A stretch of 64,000 nucleotides of DNA from Nocardia tengchongensis (lineage in GTDB: Bacteria > Actinomycetota > Actinomycetes > Mycobacteriales > Mycobacteriaceae). Below, one piece after another: positions 34,612 through 46,300 of this stretch. The position numbers and the translations under genes were made by a program. Below the pieces are notes generated by a model. The model was given only the letters and a program-made list of their open reading frames with translations, was not told the origin of the DNA and did not search any database. Each line of letters begins with the position of its first letter. The stretch's first letter is position 1. Location: NCBI RefSeq assembly GCF_018362975.1, contig NZ_CP074371.1:6262001-6326000 (forward strand). The letters are read 5' to 3'.

Positions 34612-35576
34612 CACGGCCGTCCGAAGGGGTGCTCGGTGTCCACCGGCGCGGTCAGCCGGTTGTAGGTGTCGGGGCGGCGGGTGTCCAGGAACGGGAACAG
34701 CGCCAGCCAGTCCTTGCGCTGATCCAGATCCAGATCGGCCACCAGCACGGCGGACTCGTCGCGCGGGGCCTGCACCAGCACGCGACCGTACGGGTCGGAG
34801 ATGAAAGATGAACCGTAGAAGGTGATTTCGCCCTCGTCGCCGTAGCGATTGGGCACCACCATGAAAGTGCCCGCGGTGATGCCGTTTCCGACGATCACGT
34901 GCTGCCACAACGGCTGCGTGTCGAAGGCCGGGAAGCTGGGCTCGGATCCGATGGCGGTCGGGTACACCACGATGTCGGCGCCGGCGAGGGAGTACATGCG
35001 GGCGACCTCCGGGAACCATTCGTCCCAGCAGGTCGGCATGCCGATGCGCGCCGGGCCGAGGTCGGGGTGGCTGTGCGGGCGGTACGCCTCGTCGGTGGCC
35101 GGGCCCGCACGGAAGTAGGTGTCCTCGTAGTAGCCCGCCGACACCGGAATGTGCAGTTTGCGGGTGCGGCCGACCAATTCCCCGGTCGGGGCGACCAGGA
35201 TGGCGGTGTTGAAACCGAGCCCGTCGCCCTGTTCGGCCTTCTCGTACAGCGAGGCGTGCACGAACACGCGGTGCTCGATCGCCGCCTTCGCGGCGAAGGT
35301 GAACGTGGGGCCGGTGGCCAGATCCTCGGCGGCGGCGCCCGGATTCTCGCCGCCGCGTTCGAAGGCCGGATATTTGCTCAGCGTCAGCTCCGGCAGGAAG
35401 ACCGCCTTCGCGCCCAGTTCGGCCGCGCGGGCGATGCCTTCGTTCAGCTCGGCGCGCACCGCATCGCCATCGGCCTGCCAGCGGTGCTGGACCAGTGCGA
35501 CCCGCAGCGGTTCACGGACCGGATCCTGTACTCGCGCATGCGAGACCGGCGGTTCGAGACAGGTGATGATGTTCAT
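34611..35576 (-). CDS. aguB: N-carbamoylputrescine amidase (nitrilase superfamily) 2
   Basis: 321 residues from ATG 35576 (AGGAG 6 nt upstream). Triad: FLPELTLSKYP (Glu), RTRKLHIPVSAGYYEDTYF (Lys), MPTCWDEWFPE (Cys). Close paralogue of the protein at 24545. Positioned between the APC permease and deiminase 5, overlapping the latter by one nucleotide. Expected to release putrescine for the oxidase encoded two genes downstream. Confidence 0.88.
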   Translation of the reverse strand: MNIITCLEPPVSHARVQDPVREPLRVALVQHRWQADGDAVRAELNEGIARAAELGAKAVFLPELTLSKYPAFERGGENPGAAAEDLATGPTFTFAAKAAIEHRVFVHASLYEKAEQGDGLGFNTAILVAPTGELVGRTRKLHIPVSAGYYEDTYFRAGPATDEAYRPHSHPDLGPARIGMPTCWDEWFPEVARMYSLAGADIVVYPTAIGSEPSFPAFDTQPLWQHVIVGNGITAGTFMVVPNRYGDEGEITFYGSSFISDPYGRVLVQAPRDESAVLVADLDLDQRKDWLALFPFLDTRRPDTYNRLTAPVDTEHPFGRP

Positions 35577-35607
35577 GACTACTCCTGATTACCGAGAATT
35601 CAGTGGA

Positions 35608-37184
35608 CTACAGAGCGTGCGAGTGCGGCTCGGCGGGCGCCGGCATGGGGTCGCCGGACACCGCGCGCGGCAGGGTCTCGCCGCGGAAGTACTCCGGCTC
35701 GCGCCAGCGCTGGATCAGCATCAGCACCGCGCCCAGCGCGAGAATCCCGAAGCCGAGGTAGAAGACCAGTCCGATACCGAAAATTGATGCACCGCTGCCG
35801 ATTTCCGGCTTCAAGCTCTCCCGGACCGAGATGCCGAACACCACCAGCAGCATGGTTCCGCCCGACAGCGGGAAGATCAGCTTGAACACCGCGTCACGCG
35901 CCGAGCCGAACCAGCGCTTGCGGAAGTACCAGACCGAGGCGAAGGCGGTGATGCCGTAGTACCAGCAGATCATGATGCCGAGCGCGGCGATGGTGTCGAG
36001 CAGCACGTGCTCGGACAGCAGCGCGGTGATCGCGTAGAGGCCGCCCGCCACCAGCGCGGCGACGGCGGTGGCGAAACGCGGCACCTGGCACACCGGGTCC
36101 ACCGACGCGAAACGCTGTGGGAGCGCTTTGAAAGCGCCCATGGCGAGCATGGCGCGGGCCGCGGGCAGGAAGGTGGCCTGCAGGCTGGCGATGGTCGAGA
36201 CGAGCACCGCCAGGAACAGCAGCAACTCCCCGAGCCGCCCATCACCGGCTCCGCGAGCGTGCCGAACACATTGTTGCGGGCATCCGTGCCGCCCAGGCCG
36301 ATACCGGTGTCGCCGACGCCGGCGTACCACATCAGCGCGACGCCGAGCAGCAGATAGGTGCCCAGCACGGTCAGGATCGACAGCAGCCCGGCCCGGCCCG
36401 GTGTGCGCTTGGGGTCGGTGCACTCCTCGCCCAGGGTGAGCGCGGTGTCCCAGCCCCAGTACATGAACACGGAGCCGACCAATCCGATCGCGAAGGCGCC
36501 CAGGGTGAGCCCGGTCAGCGGGTTGAACCAGTCGAGACTGAAGCTCAGCCCGGACGGCGCGTCGCCGTTCATGGCCTTGGCCAAGGCGATTCCGGCGAAC
36601 AGCAGCAACACGATCAGCTGAAATCCGACCAGCACATACTGCGCGCGCTCGCTCGAGCTGATACCGCGACTGGCCGCCCAACCCGCCGCCGCCAGGAACA
36701 CCAGCGTGGTCACGATATTGATCAGCTTGTTGTCACCCAGCGTGGCGATCGTTTCCGAATGGGTCAGCCGCCCGATGAACAGATACAGGAACGTCGCTCC
36801 CACCGCGGCGATATTGGCGAGCACGATCACCACCGCGATCACCGCGCCCCAGCCCGCCATCCAGCCGGCGTACGGCCCGAGCGAGCGGGCCGACCAGGTG
36901 AAAGATGCTCCGCAGTCCGGGGTTTCGGCGCTGAATTCGCGGTACGCGTAGGCCGCCAGGAACATGGGGACGAATCCGGCGATCAGCAGAGCGGGCATCT
37001 TCAGCCCGACCGCGGCGACGATCAGACCCATACTCGCGGTGGTGGTGTAGGCGGGCGCGATGGACGCGATGGACAGGATGGCGCCCGCGAAGGTACCGAC
37101 TTTGCCGGTGGCCAAGCCTTTCCCGCTGGGGATCGTGTCATCCTGATCGGGCACTGCCGCCTCGGAAGCGTTGTGTACGAGCAT
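35608..37184 (-). CDS. APC family amino acid/polyamine permease, frameshifted
   Basis: Starts at ATG 37184 (AGGAG upstream). About twelve membrane segments; N-terminus GKVGTFAGAILSIASIAPAY and motif YREFSAETPDCGASFTWSAR are typical of APC permeases. Near 36238 one base is missing; the restored frame continues RLGELLLFLAVLVSTIASLQ and ends at 35608, about 525 residues. Between GABA-pathway dehydrogenase and agmatine genes it is the likely uptake system for putrescine, agmatine or GABA. The exact substrate cannot be read from sequence. Confidence 0.85.
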
Positions 37185-37333
37185 TCAAGCTCCTGGTACT
37201 GGGTTCGGTGCGGTGGCGGCCGAAGACCGCGACCGCACCGCGCCGCGGTGGGAAACCGTGCACCGGCGTCGTTGCCGGTAGCCCGGTGTGACACCCGAAT
37301 TCGGCGCAGGGGCCGGGGTGCCGGACTATGACG

Positions 37334-38790
37334 TCAGCGGGTCAGCGCGACGTATTTGGTGTCGAGGTACTCGTGGATCCCCTCGGACCCGCCCTCGCTG
37401 CCCAGACCGGACTGCTTCACCCCGCGAACGGGGCCGCCGGATCGGAGATGATGCCGCGGTTGACGCCGACCATGCCGGCGTCCAGGGCGTTCGACACGCG
37501 GAGTGCCCGGTCCAGGTCGCGGGTGTAGAAGTAGGCGGCCAAGCCGTATTCGGTGTCGTTGGCCAGGGCCACGACCTCGTCCTCGGTGTCGAAGCCGTAG
37601 ATCGCGGCGACGGGGCCGAAGATCTCCTCGCGGTGGATGCGAGCGGTGCGGGGCACCTCGTCGAGGACGGTGGGCTGGAAGAAGTAGCCTGGTCCGTCGA
37701 TGGCCTTGCCGCCGGTGCGGACCACGGCTCCGGCCGCGACGGCCTCGTCGACCAGTGCGGCGACGCTCGAGCGCTGCCGCTCGTTGATGAGCGGACCGGT
37801 GTCGACGCCCGGTTCGTGGCCGGGTCCGACGCGCAGCGCGCCGATCTTCTCGGCGAGCCGGGAAGCGAATTCCGCGCGAATCGAATTGTGCACGTAGATG
37901 CGGTTTGCCGCGGTGCACGCTTCGCCGCCGTTGCGCATCTTCGCCGCCATCGCGCCCGTGAGCGCCTGATCCAGGTCGGCATCCTCGAACACGATGAACG
38001 GGGCATTGCCGCCCAATTCCATCGAGGTGCGCAGCACGTTGTCGGCGGCTTGGCGCAGCAGCAGTTTGCCCACGCGGGTCGAGCCGGTGAAGGTCACCTT
38101 GCGCAGTCGCGGGTCCGCCAGCAGGGGTGCGGTGATGGCCGCCGCGTCGCTGCCGGGCAGGACCGACAGCACGCCGGCCGGCAGCCCGGCCTCGGCGAAG
38201 ATCTGGGCGAGGGCCAGCATGGTGAGCGGGGTGTCCTCGGCGGGTTTCACGATGACGGTGCAGCCCGCCGCGAGCGCCGGGCCGATCTTGCGAGACCCCA
38301 TGGCCAGCGGGAAGTTCCACGGCGTGATCGCCAGGCACGGGCCGACCGGCTGCTGGGTGACCAGGATGCGCCCGGTCCCGCCGGGGGCCTCGGCGTAGCG
38401 GCCGCCGATGCGCACGGCCTCCTCGCTGAACCAGCGCAGGAATTCGCCGCCGTAGGCGACCTCGCCGCGGGCTTCGGCGAGGGTCTTGCCCATTTCGAGG
38501 GTCATGAGGAGGGCGATCTCCTCGGTGCGCTCCACCAGGATTTCCCAGGCGCGACGCAAAATCACCGCGCGTTCACGCGGAGCCGTTGCGGCCCAATCGG
38601 ATTGGACGCGACAGGCCGATTCCAGGGCGCGCAGGGCGTCTTCGCCGGTGGCGTCGGCCACCTCGGTGAGGATGTCACCGGTGGCCGGGTTGTGCACCGC
38701 GAAGGTGCCCGCGCCGGCGGCGGGGACGGACGTGCCGTCGATCCAGACGCCGGTGGGGATCAGTGCGCTGATGCGGTCGTATTCCAACAT
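37334..38790 (-). CDS. gabD: Succinic semialdehyde dehydrogenase, frameshift near C-terminus
   Basis: Starts at ATG 38790 with GGGAG upstream. Aldehyde dehydrogenase motifs: PWNFPLAMGSRKIGPALAAG, TGSTRVGKLLL, MELGGNAPFIVF (general-base Glu) and NGGEACTAANRIYVH (nucleophilic Cys). Near 37423 one G is missing; the restored frame gives FGGVKQSGLGSEGG and a stop at 37334, about 485 residues. Sequence type and its place directly after gabT fit oxidation of succinic semialdehyde to succinate with NAD(P)+. Gap to gabT is 18 nt. Confidence 0.88.
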
Positions 38791-38808
38791 GATTCTCCCT
38801 GACCGTCT

Positions 38809-40149
38809 TCAGTTCGCGAGGTCGCCGATAGCGGTGCAGAGCACCGTGAGCGCCTCGTCGAGGAGCTCGTCGCTGATCACCAGCGGCGGCAGCAGTCGAA
38901 TGACGTTGCCGAAGGTGCCACAGGTCAGGGTGATGACGCCCTGTTCCAGGCAGCGCTTGGCGATGGCCGCGGTCAGCGCGGCATCGGGCTCGGTGGTGCC
39001 GGGGCGGACGAATTCGAGCGCCAGCATCGCGCCGCGGCCGCGTACGTCGCCGATCGCCGGAATCTCTTGCGCCAGTGCGGTGAACCGCGCCATCGCTACC
39101 TCACCGATGTGTTTGGCGCGGGCGGGCAGATCGTGGTCGCGGATGGCTTCGATGGCGGCGAGCGCGGCGGCGCAGGCGACGGGGTTGCCGCCGTAGGTGC
39201 CACCCAGTCCCCCGGCGTGCACGGCGTCGAGCAGATCCGCGCGGCCGGTGATCGCCGACAGCGGCATGCCGCCCGCGATGCCCTTGGCCATGGTGATGAT
39301 GTCGGGCACCACGCCCTCGTGATCACAGGCGAACCATTCGCCGGTGCGGGCGAAACCGGTCTGCACCTCGTCGGCGATGAACACCACGCCGTTGGCGCGC
39401 GCCCACTCCACCAGCGTCGGCAGGAAACCCGCCGCGGGGACGATGAATCCGCCCTCGCCCTGGATCGGCTCGATGATGATCGCCGCCACCGAATCCGCGC
39501 CGATCTGCTTCTCGATCCGTGAGATCGCCTCGCGGGCGGCGGCCACGCCGTCCAGCCCGCCGTCGCGGAACGGATACGACATCGGCATGCGGTACACCTC
39601 GGGCGCGAACGGGCCGAAATGCGACTTGTACGGCATGGATTTCGCGGTCAGCGCCATGGTCAGGTTGGTGCGGCCGTGATAGGCGTGATCGAAGGCGACG
39701 ACGGCGGTGCGGCCGGTGGCCAAGCGCGCCACCTTGATCGCGTTCTCGACCGCTTCGGCGCCGGAGTTGAACAGCACGCTGCGCTTCTCGTGATCGCCCG
39801 GGGTGAGCGCCGACAGTTCCTCGCAGACCTGGATGTAGGCCTCGTACGGGGTCACCATGAAGCAGGTGTGGGCGAAGCGCTCGATCTGATCCCGCACCGC
39901 CGCAACCACTTTGGGGTGCGAAGCGCCGACGTTGGTGACGGCGATGCCGGCGGCCAGGTCGATGAGCGAATTGCCGTCCACGTCCACGATGACGCCGCCA
40001 TCGGCGTCGGCGGCGTAAACCGGTGCGGTGGAACCCACGCCCGCCGCGACGGCGGCCTTGCGGCGGGCGGCCAGCTCCTGCGAGCGCGGACCCGGCAGTG
40101 CGGTGGACAGCACCCGCCGCTGCGGGAGCCGGTAGCTGATCTCGGTCAT
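38809..40149 (-). CDS. gabT: 4-aminobutyrate aminotransferase (PLP, class III)
   Basis: 446 residues from ATG 40149. PLP-binding features: FNSGAEAVENAIKVAR (about 118-133), FIADEVQTGFARTG (Asp contacting the PLP ring) and TMAKGIAGGMPLSA, in which the Lys forms the Schiff base. Converts GABA and 2-oxoglutarate to succinic semialdehyde and glutamate. It lies between aminobutyraldehyde dehydrogenase and succinic semialdehyde dehydrogenase genes, in pathway order. The glutamate formed can feed the NAD-glutamate dehydrogenase encoded at 43314. Confidence 0.92.
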   Translation of the reverse strand: MTEISYRLPQRRVLSTALPGPRSQELAARRKAAVAAGVGSTAPVYAADADGGVIVDVDGNSLIDLAAGIAVTNVGASHPKVVAAVRDQIERFAHTCFMVTPYEAYIQVCEELSALTPGDHEKRSVLFNSGAEAVENAIKVARLATGRTAVVAFDHAYHGRTNLTMALTAKSMPYKSHFGPFAPEVYRMPMSYPFRDGGLDGVAAAREAISRIEKQIGADSVAAIIIEPIQGEGGFIVPAAGFLPTLVEWARANGVVFIADEVQTGFARTGEWFACDHEGVVPDIITMAKGIAGGMPLSAITGRADLLDAVHAGGLGGTYGGNPVACAAALAAIEAIRDHDLPARAKHIGEVAMARFTALAQEIPAIGDVRGRGAMLALEFVRPGTTEPDAALTAAIAKRCLEQGVITLTCGTFGNVIRLLPPLVISDELLDEALTVLCTAIGDLAN

Positions 40150-40198
40150 TGGAAGTCTTTCTGCGGAAAGGAGTTACGGAAGAGGGGGCGGCGTCGAA

Positions 40199-41629
40199 TC
40201 AGTCGTGTGCGCTCATCACGTGCTTGATGCGGGTGTAGTCCTCCACGCCGTACGCGGAGAGGTCCTTGCCGTACCCGGAGCGCTTGAACCCGCCGTGGGG
40301 CATCTCCGCCACCAGCGGGATATGGCAGTTCACCCACACCGCGCCGAAGTCCAGGGCCGCCGAAACACGCTGCACCACACCGTGATCGCGAGTCCACACA
40401 CTCGATGCCAGGCCGTAGACCACGTCGTTCGCGAGCTGGACGGCCGTTGCCTCGTCGGCGAAGGCCTGCACAGTGACGATCGGGCCGAAGGACTCTTCCT
40501 GCACGATCGGATCGTCCTGGCGGACCCCGGTGATCACGGTCGGGGCGAAGTAGAAGCCGCGCTCGCCGACACGGTTGCCGCCGGTCACCACGGTGGCGTG
40601 CGCGGGCAGGTCGGCGATCTTGCGGGTGACCGACTCGAAATGGCGGATGTTGTTGAGCGGACCGTAGGTGGCGTCCGGATCGTCGGGCAGGCCCGGCTTC
40701 ACCGTCGCCGCCTTCTTGACCAGCGCCTGGACGAAATCGTCGTGCACCGACTCGTGCACCAGGACGCGGGTGGCGGCGGTGCAGTCCTGACCGGCGTTGA
40801 AGAACGCCGCGTCACCGATGCGGTCGGCGGCGAGCTCGAGATCGGCGTCGCCGAAGATCACGACCGGGGCGTTGCCGCCGAGTTCCAGGTGCGCGCGCTT
40901 GACCTGTGCCGCAGCGGCTTCCGCCACCGCGACGCCCGCCCGCACCGAACCGGTGATGGCGACCATGTCCAGCCCGGGATGGCTGACCAGGGCGGCGCCG
41001 GTGCTCGCGGTACCCAGCACCACGTTCAGCACGCCGTCGGGCAGGATGCCCTGCGACAGTTCGGCCAGCAGCAGGGTGCTGCGCGGCGTGGTGTCGCTCG
41101 GCTTGAGCACCACGGTGTTTCCGGTCGCCAGCGCCGGGCCGATCTTCCAGATGGCCATCATCAGCGGGTAGTTCCACGGGGTCACCTGACCGATCACGCC
41201 GATCGGCTCACGGCGCACGTACGAGGTGAATCCGGACATGTATTCGCCCGCGGACTTGCCCTCGAGCATGCGGGCGGCGCCCGCGAAGAAGCGCAGGTGA
41301 TCGGCTCCGGCGGCGACCTCCTCGGAGGCGACCAGATGCTTGGGCTGGCCGGTGTCGCGGCACTGCGCCTCGACCAGCGCGGCGGAATTGGCCTCGATGG
41401 CGGCGGCCAGCTTCAGCAGGGCCGCCTGACGTTGACTCGGGGTGGTCGCCTTCCACGCGGGGAACGCGCGGGTGGCCGCGTCGACGGCGGCGTCGATGTC
41501 GTCCTGGCCGGAGATCGGGCTGCGCCCGGTCACCGATTCGTCCACGGGGCTGATCAGTTCGAACGACTCCGACGCGGTCGCGGCGACCGACCGGCCGGCG
41601 ATGTAGTTGCGGAGAAGCTCAGTCGTCAT
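40199..41629 (-). CDS. 4-aminobutyraldehyde dehydrogenase
   Basis: 476 residues from ATG 41629; the longer open frame to 41746 crosses the promoter region. Motifs: PWNYPLMMAIWKIGPALATG, ELGGNAPVVIFGDADL (general base) and FFNAGQDCTAATRVLVHE (nucleophile); NAGQDCTAATR is characteristic of aminobutyraldehyde/betaine-aldehyde type enzymes. Oxidises 4-aminobutanal from putrescine oxidase to GABA with NAD+. It is the first gene of a seven-gene minus-strand cluster (41629 to 32057), divergent from a PucR-type regulator. Confidence 0.88.
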   Translation of the reverse strand: MTTELLRNYIAGRSVAATASESFELISPVDESVTGRSPISGQDDIDAAVDAATRAFPAWKATTPSQRQAALLKLAAAIEANSAALVEAQCRDTGQPKHLVASEEVAAGADHLRFFAGAARMLEGKSAGEYMSGFTSYVRREPIGVIGQVTPWNYPLMMAIWKIGPALATGNTVVLKPSDTTPRSTLLLAELSQGILPDGVLNVVLGTASTGAALVSHPGLDMVAITGSVRAGVAVAEAAAAQVKRAHLELGGNAPVVIFGDADLELAADRIGDAAFFNAGQDCTAATRVLVHESVHDDFVQALVKKAATVKPGLPDDPDATYGPLNNIRHFESVTRKIADLPAHATVVTGGNRVGERGFYFAPTVITGVRQDDPIVQEESFGPIVTVQAFADEATAVQLANDVVYGLASSVWTRDHGVVQRVSAALDFGAVWVNCHIPLVAEMPHGGFKRSGYGKDLSAYGVEDYTRIKHVMSAHD

Positions 41630-41678
41630 GTGTGTGCCCGATCTCGTTCGAATATGCGTGCTAGGTGGTTGCCAGCTA

Positions 41679-41696
41679 GTGTGCTGCGCAACACAC
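41679..41696. promoter_or_regulatory. Near-palindrome in the dehydrogenase/PucR intergenic region
   Basis: GTGTGCTGCGCAACACAC has 5-bp matching arms and a palindromic TGCGCA core, about 50 nt upstream of the dehydrogenase. A second palindrome, GACAATTTGTC, lies at 41742-41752, about 20 nt upstream of the PucR start. Both are candidates for PucR binding; unproven. Confidence 0.35.
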
Positions 41697-41772
41697 CCCC
41701 GCGTCACCCTCCACACCGGCGTGTGGCCACAATCAACTTTCGACAATTTGTCCAGATTGCTGATGGAGCGCT

Positions 41773-43297
41773 GTGAACACAGGAATTCCGGTCAGATGGG
41801 TACTGTCGCAGCCTGAGCTGGGCCTGGTGCTCAAAGGCGGCGCCGACGGCCTCGGACGCGTTATCAACCTGGTCCTGACCTCCGAGCTGGCCGAACCCCA
41901 GCAGTGGCTGTCCGGGGGTGAACTGGTGCTGACCACCGGCATGGGTTTGCCACTGAGTCGCGCCGATCGTCTGCGGTACTTCGAGGACCTGGGTGCGGCC
42001 GGAGTCGCCGGGGTCGGATTCGGTGTCGGGCTCTCACACGAGACGGTGCCCGCGGATCTGGTGGACGCCGCCGATCGGATCGGGTTGCCCTTGTTCGAGG
42101 TGCCGCTGCCGACGCCGTTCGGGGCCATCACCAAGAAGGTCATGCAGCGGCTGGCCGAGCAGGAGTACGAGAAGGTGCTGCGCGCGTCTCGCGCGCAGCC
42201 CCGGATGACCCGGGCGGCCATCCAGGGAGCGGGGGCGGTCGTCAAGGAGCTGTCGGCCGCCCTGTCGGCCACAGTCGCCATCATCGGCGTGGACCACCGT
42301 CACCGAGGCGCACCCGAAGCGGCCCGACGCCGACATCTCGGCCCGCATCGACGAATTCCTCAGCACCCACGGCGAGGGCGCGGGCAGCGGCGCCATCCAG
42401 GTCGACACCGGGCAGTACATCGTGGTGCAGACGATCAGCGCCGGGCACACGGTGCACGGTCACCTCGCGGTGGTCAGCGCCACCGCGCTCGGTCCGGTCG
42501 ATCAGGTGCTGCTCGGTCACGCCAGTTCGCTGCTCGCCCTCGACTTCGAGAAGCCCGCCCGCCTGCGAATCGCCCAGAACCACTTGAACTCCCAAGCCAT
42601 CTCGATGCTGCTGCAGCAACCGGGCGACCCCGAGAGCATGTGGCAGCACCTGGCCCCCGCCGCCGACCGCACCGGCCGCGTCCGCGCCCTCGTCCTGCGC
42701 TGCTCGGGGGCGGACGCCGTGCCCGAGACGCTCGAATCCGTCGACGCTCGGCTGCGTCCGCTCAACCAGCAGCTCTTCGCGCACACGAAGGGCGACCGCG
42801 TCGCCATCCTGATCCCCGGTTCCGACACCGAGGACACCGCGGAACAACTCCTCGCCGGCATTCCGCCGCAGATCCGCGCCGCGATGCGGGCCGGCCTGAG
42901 CTCCCCGCACCCCCTGCGCCGGTTCCCCGCCGCCGTCGAACACGCCGAGTTGGCCGCGTCGGCGGCCATGCCCGGCGCTCGACCCCTGGAACTTGCGGCC
43001 CTCGCGGGACATGCCCTGCTGGCCTTCCCGGAAGCCCAGCGCGTGCTGAGCGCGGTCTCCGAGGCGATGCTGCAGCCACTCGTCGACTACGACGACCGCC
43101 ACGGCACCGACCTCATCGTGTCGCTGCGCGCCTACCTGGAGGCCCACGGCCAATGGGAAACCGCCGCAACGGCTCTCGGCGTGCACCGGCACACCCTGCG
43201 CAGCCGGGTGGCCAGGATCGAATCGATCCTGGGCTGCAGCCTCGATCAAGCGCTGGTGCGCGCCGAACTGCTGCTGGCGGTCGTCGCTCGCGGCTGA
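41773..43297 (+). CDS. PucR family transcriptional regulator, frameshifted
   Basis: Start GTG 41773 with GGAG upstream. N-terminal PucR sensor domain (WLSGGELVLTTGMGLPLS, then GVGFGVGL and GLPLFEVPLPTPFGAITK). Near 42292 the frame breaks; the restored frame reads VTEAHPKRPDADISARIDEF and continues to the C-terminal HTH_30 domain (YLEAHGQWETAATALGVHRH, TLRSRVARIESILG), ending at 43297, about 507 residues. PucR proteins respond to nitrogen-rich catabolites. Its divergent position next to the GABA/putrescine cluster makes that cluster the probable target, parallel to GabR/PuuR-like roles elsewhere. Confidence 0.85.
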
Positions 43298-43313
43298 TCC
43301 GACCGCTCCGCCG

Positions 43314-46300
43314 CTACTCGATACCGGTGACGGCCGTGGCCGCCAGTTCCGCGTTGACCACGCAGAGTCGCGCGATATCGGCTGTGCCGGAACGGCGTAG
43401 ACGCGCCACCAACGCGATCAGTCGCTCGGCGGCAGGGGTGGTCTTCCAGGTGGCGACGTGGTCGCGGGCCGAATCCGCAGGCCCGGCCGCGGACAGCACC
43501 GCGGCCGCCAGGGCATGCCATCGGGAGTGGAGTTCGTCGGCCAGGACCGCCGCGGCCAGCGCCTCCCAGTGGTCGGATGTGCGGGTGGCGGCGAAAGTCG
43601 TTGCCAGCCAATCGAGTCCGATCGCCTCGCCGAGTTCCCGATAGGTCTGGGTCACCAGGGCCACCGGAAGCCCCGTGCGGTGCGCGGTGTCGCTCAGCGG
43701 GAGCGCCTGGGCCAGCAAGCGCAAATTGGCCAGGTCCCGGCCCAGGTGGCCACCCGGGCGCGGCAGCACGGTCATCAGCTCGGCGACGAACGGTGCGTGG
43801 CGGTCGCTTTCGGCGCCCCAGGTGCCGGCGGCTCGATGGGTGAGCAGCCATGCGGTGGACTCTTCCACGGCATCCTGAATGCCGATGAGGATGCCCATGC
43901 GGACCTGCGGGGACACCCCGGGCACGGTGAGGGCCTCACGCCACCAGCGGTCCACATCGAGCAGGGTGTCGACGACGGTGCAGGCCAGCACGATCTGCGG
44001 GGTGCCCGCGCCCAGACGCTCCTCGAGGCGGTGGATCATGCCGGGGCCGACCCGATTGATCACCTGGTTGGCCGCGGCGACCGCCACGATCTCCCGGGCC
44101 ACCGGATGCTCTTGCAGGAGACGATCGCCCAGCAAGGTGCGAATCCGGTCGGGGAAGTAGCCCGCCAGTGTTCCGGCCACGACGGGATCGGTCAGGGCGT
44201 CCGACGCGAGCAGTTCATCGCGGACGAGGTTCTTGGCCGTGGCCAGCAGCACCGCGATCTCCGGCCGCACCAGGCCGGTGCCGGCGCGGCGGCGGTCCGC
44301 GAGATCCGCTGCGGCGGGCAGGAACTCGGCGGCGCGGTCGAGATCGGTGGCCTGTTCCAGATTCTCGATGAGGCGGCCGTGCCGGTCGATGAGGAAGGGG
44401 GCGTGCGCCTCGGCGAGACTGATCGCGAGGGCCTGCCGATCGCAGTCGGCGAGCACCGCCTCCGCCACCGCCTCCGCGTTGGCCGCCAGCAGCTCGTTGC
44501 GTTCGGTGACGGTTGACAGGCCCTCGGCCACCGCGGAATCCAGCGCGATCTTGAGGTTCACCTCACGGTCCGAGGTGGCGACACCGGCCGCATTGTCGAT
44601 GAAGTCGGCGTTCACCTTGCCGCCCGCGACCGCGAATTCGATCCGCGCCTGCTGGGTGAGGCCCAGATTTCCGCCCTCGCCGATCACCCGGCAGCGCAAT
44701 CGATCCGCGGTCACCCGCACCTCGTCATTGGACGGGTCCGCGACCTCGGCGTCCTGTTCCCCCCGCGCCCGGACATAGGTGCCGATGCCGCCGTTGAACA
44801 GCAGGTCCACGTCCGCGCCGAGGACGGCCCGGATCAATTCGGGCGCGGGCAGTTCCGTCGCGGTGATGCCGAGCCGCCGGCGTACTTCCGGGGACAGCGG
44901 CACCGACTTCGCGGTGCGCGGCCACACGCCGCCGCCCTGGGAGATGAGCGTGCGGTCGTAGTCCGCCCAGCTGCTGCGTTCCAATCCGGCGAGGCGGCGA
45001 CGTTCCTGGTACGACACCATCGGATCCGGATCGGGGTCGAGAAAGATGTGCCGGTGGTCGAAGGCGGCGACCAGGCGGATCTGGTCGGTTTCGAGCATTC
45101 CGTTGCCGAAGACGTCGCCCGACATGTCGCCGATGCCGGTCACGGTGAAGGGCTGGGTCTCCGGGTCGATGCCGAGCTCGGCGAAATGCTGCCGAATCGA
45201 ACGCCACGCGCCACGCGCGGTGATGCCCATGACCTTGTGGTCGTACCCGGTCGAACCACCCGAGGCGAAGGCGTCGCCGAGCCAGAAACCGCGTTGCACG
45301 GCAATGGAATTGGCCAGGTCCGAGAAGCGGGCGGTGCCCTTGTCCGCCGCGACGACCAGGTACGAATCCGGGTCGTCGTAGACGACGGTGTGCGCGGGCC
45401 CGGTGCTGACACCGTCCACGATATTGTCGGTGACATCGAGCAGACCGCCGATGAAGTCGGCGTACGCGGACTCGACCGATACGGGATCGGCGCCGGGTCC
45501 GCGGACCACGAACGCGCCCTTGGCGCCCATCGGCACGATCACCGAGTTCTTCACCGTCTGGGTCTTCATCAGGCCCAGCACCTCGGTGCGGAAGTCATCG
45601 ACCCGATCGGACCAGCGCAGGCCACCGCGGGCGATCGCCCCGCCGCGCACGTGACTGCCTTCCACCCGCGTGGAGTGCACGAATATCTCGCGATAGGGCG
45701 TGATCGGAGCCGGCAGCGACAACCGGGACGGATCGAGCTTGAAGGCCGCCACCGCGCGACCCGGCTGAAACCAGTTGGTGCGCAATACCGCTGTGCAGAA
45801 AGTAGCCATCCCCCGGAGCAGCTGATCTTCGGTCAGTGTCGTCGCGGCTTCCAGCAGACGCTTGGTCTCCCCCGCCGCGGCCTCCGCCATTTCGGAACGG
45901 CCGGCCAGTGCGGGATCGAACCGGGCCTGGAACAGTGCCACGAAAGCGCGCACGAAACTCGGATGCGCGGCGAGGATTTCGGCAATCCGCGGTTCACCCA
46001 GCCGCAATCCGGCCTGCCGCAGATAGCGGCACGCGGCCCGCACCAGGATGGCATCCTGCCAATCCAGCCCCGCAGTGGCGATCAGGCCGGTGAACCCGTC
46101 GATTTCCAGCGCGCCCGTGGTCGCGGCGCCGAACGCCTCGGCGAGCTGGCCCGCGGTCCGCTCGTTCAACTCGAAAGCCGTGGGCCGGAACGTGAATCGA
46201 TGCTCCCCGACCATCACCTGATGCGTGACGACATGCAGACCCAAAGCAGAGAAGATCTCGATCAGCTCGGTCAACGACGCCGGTGCCCCCTGCCAGACCA

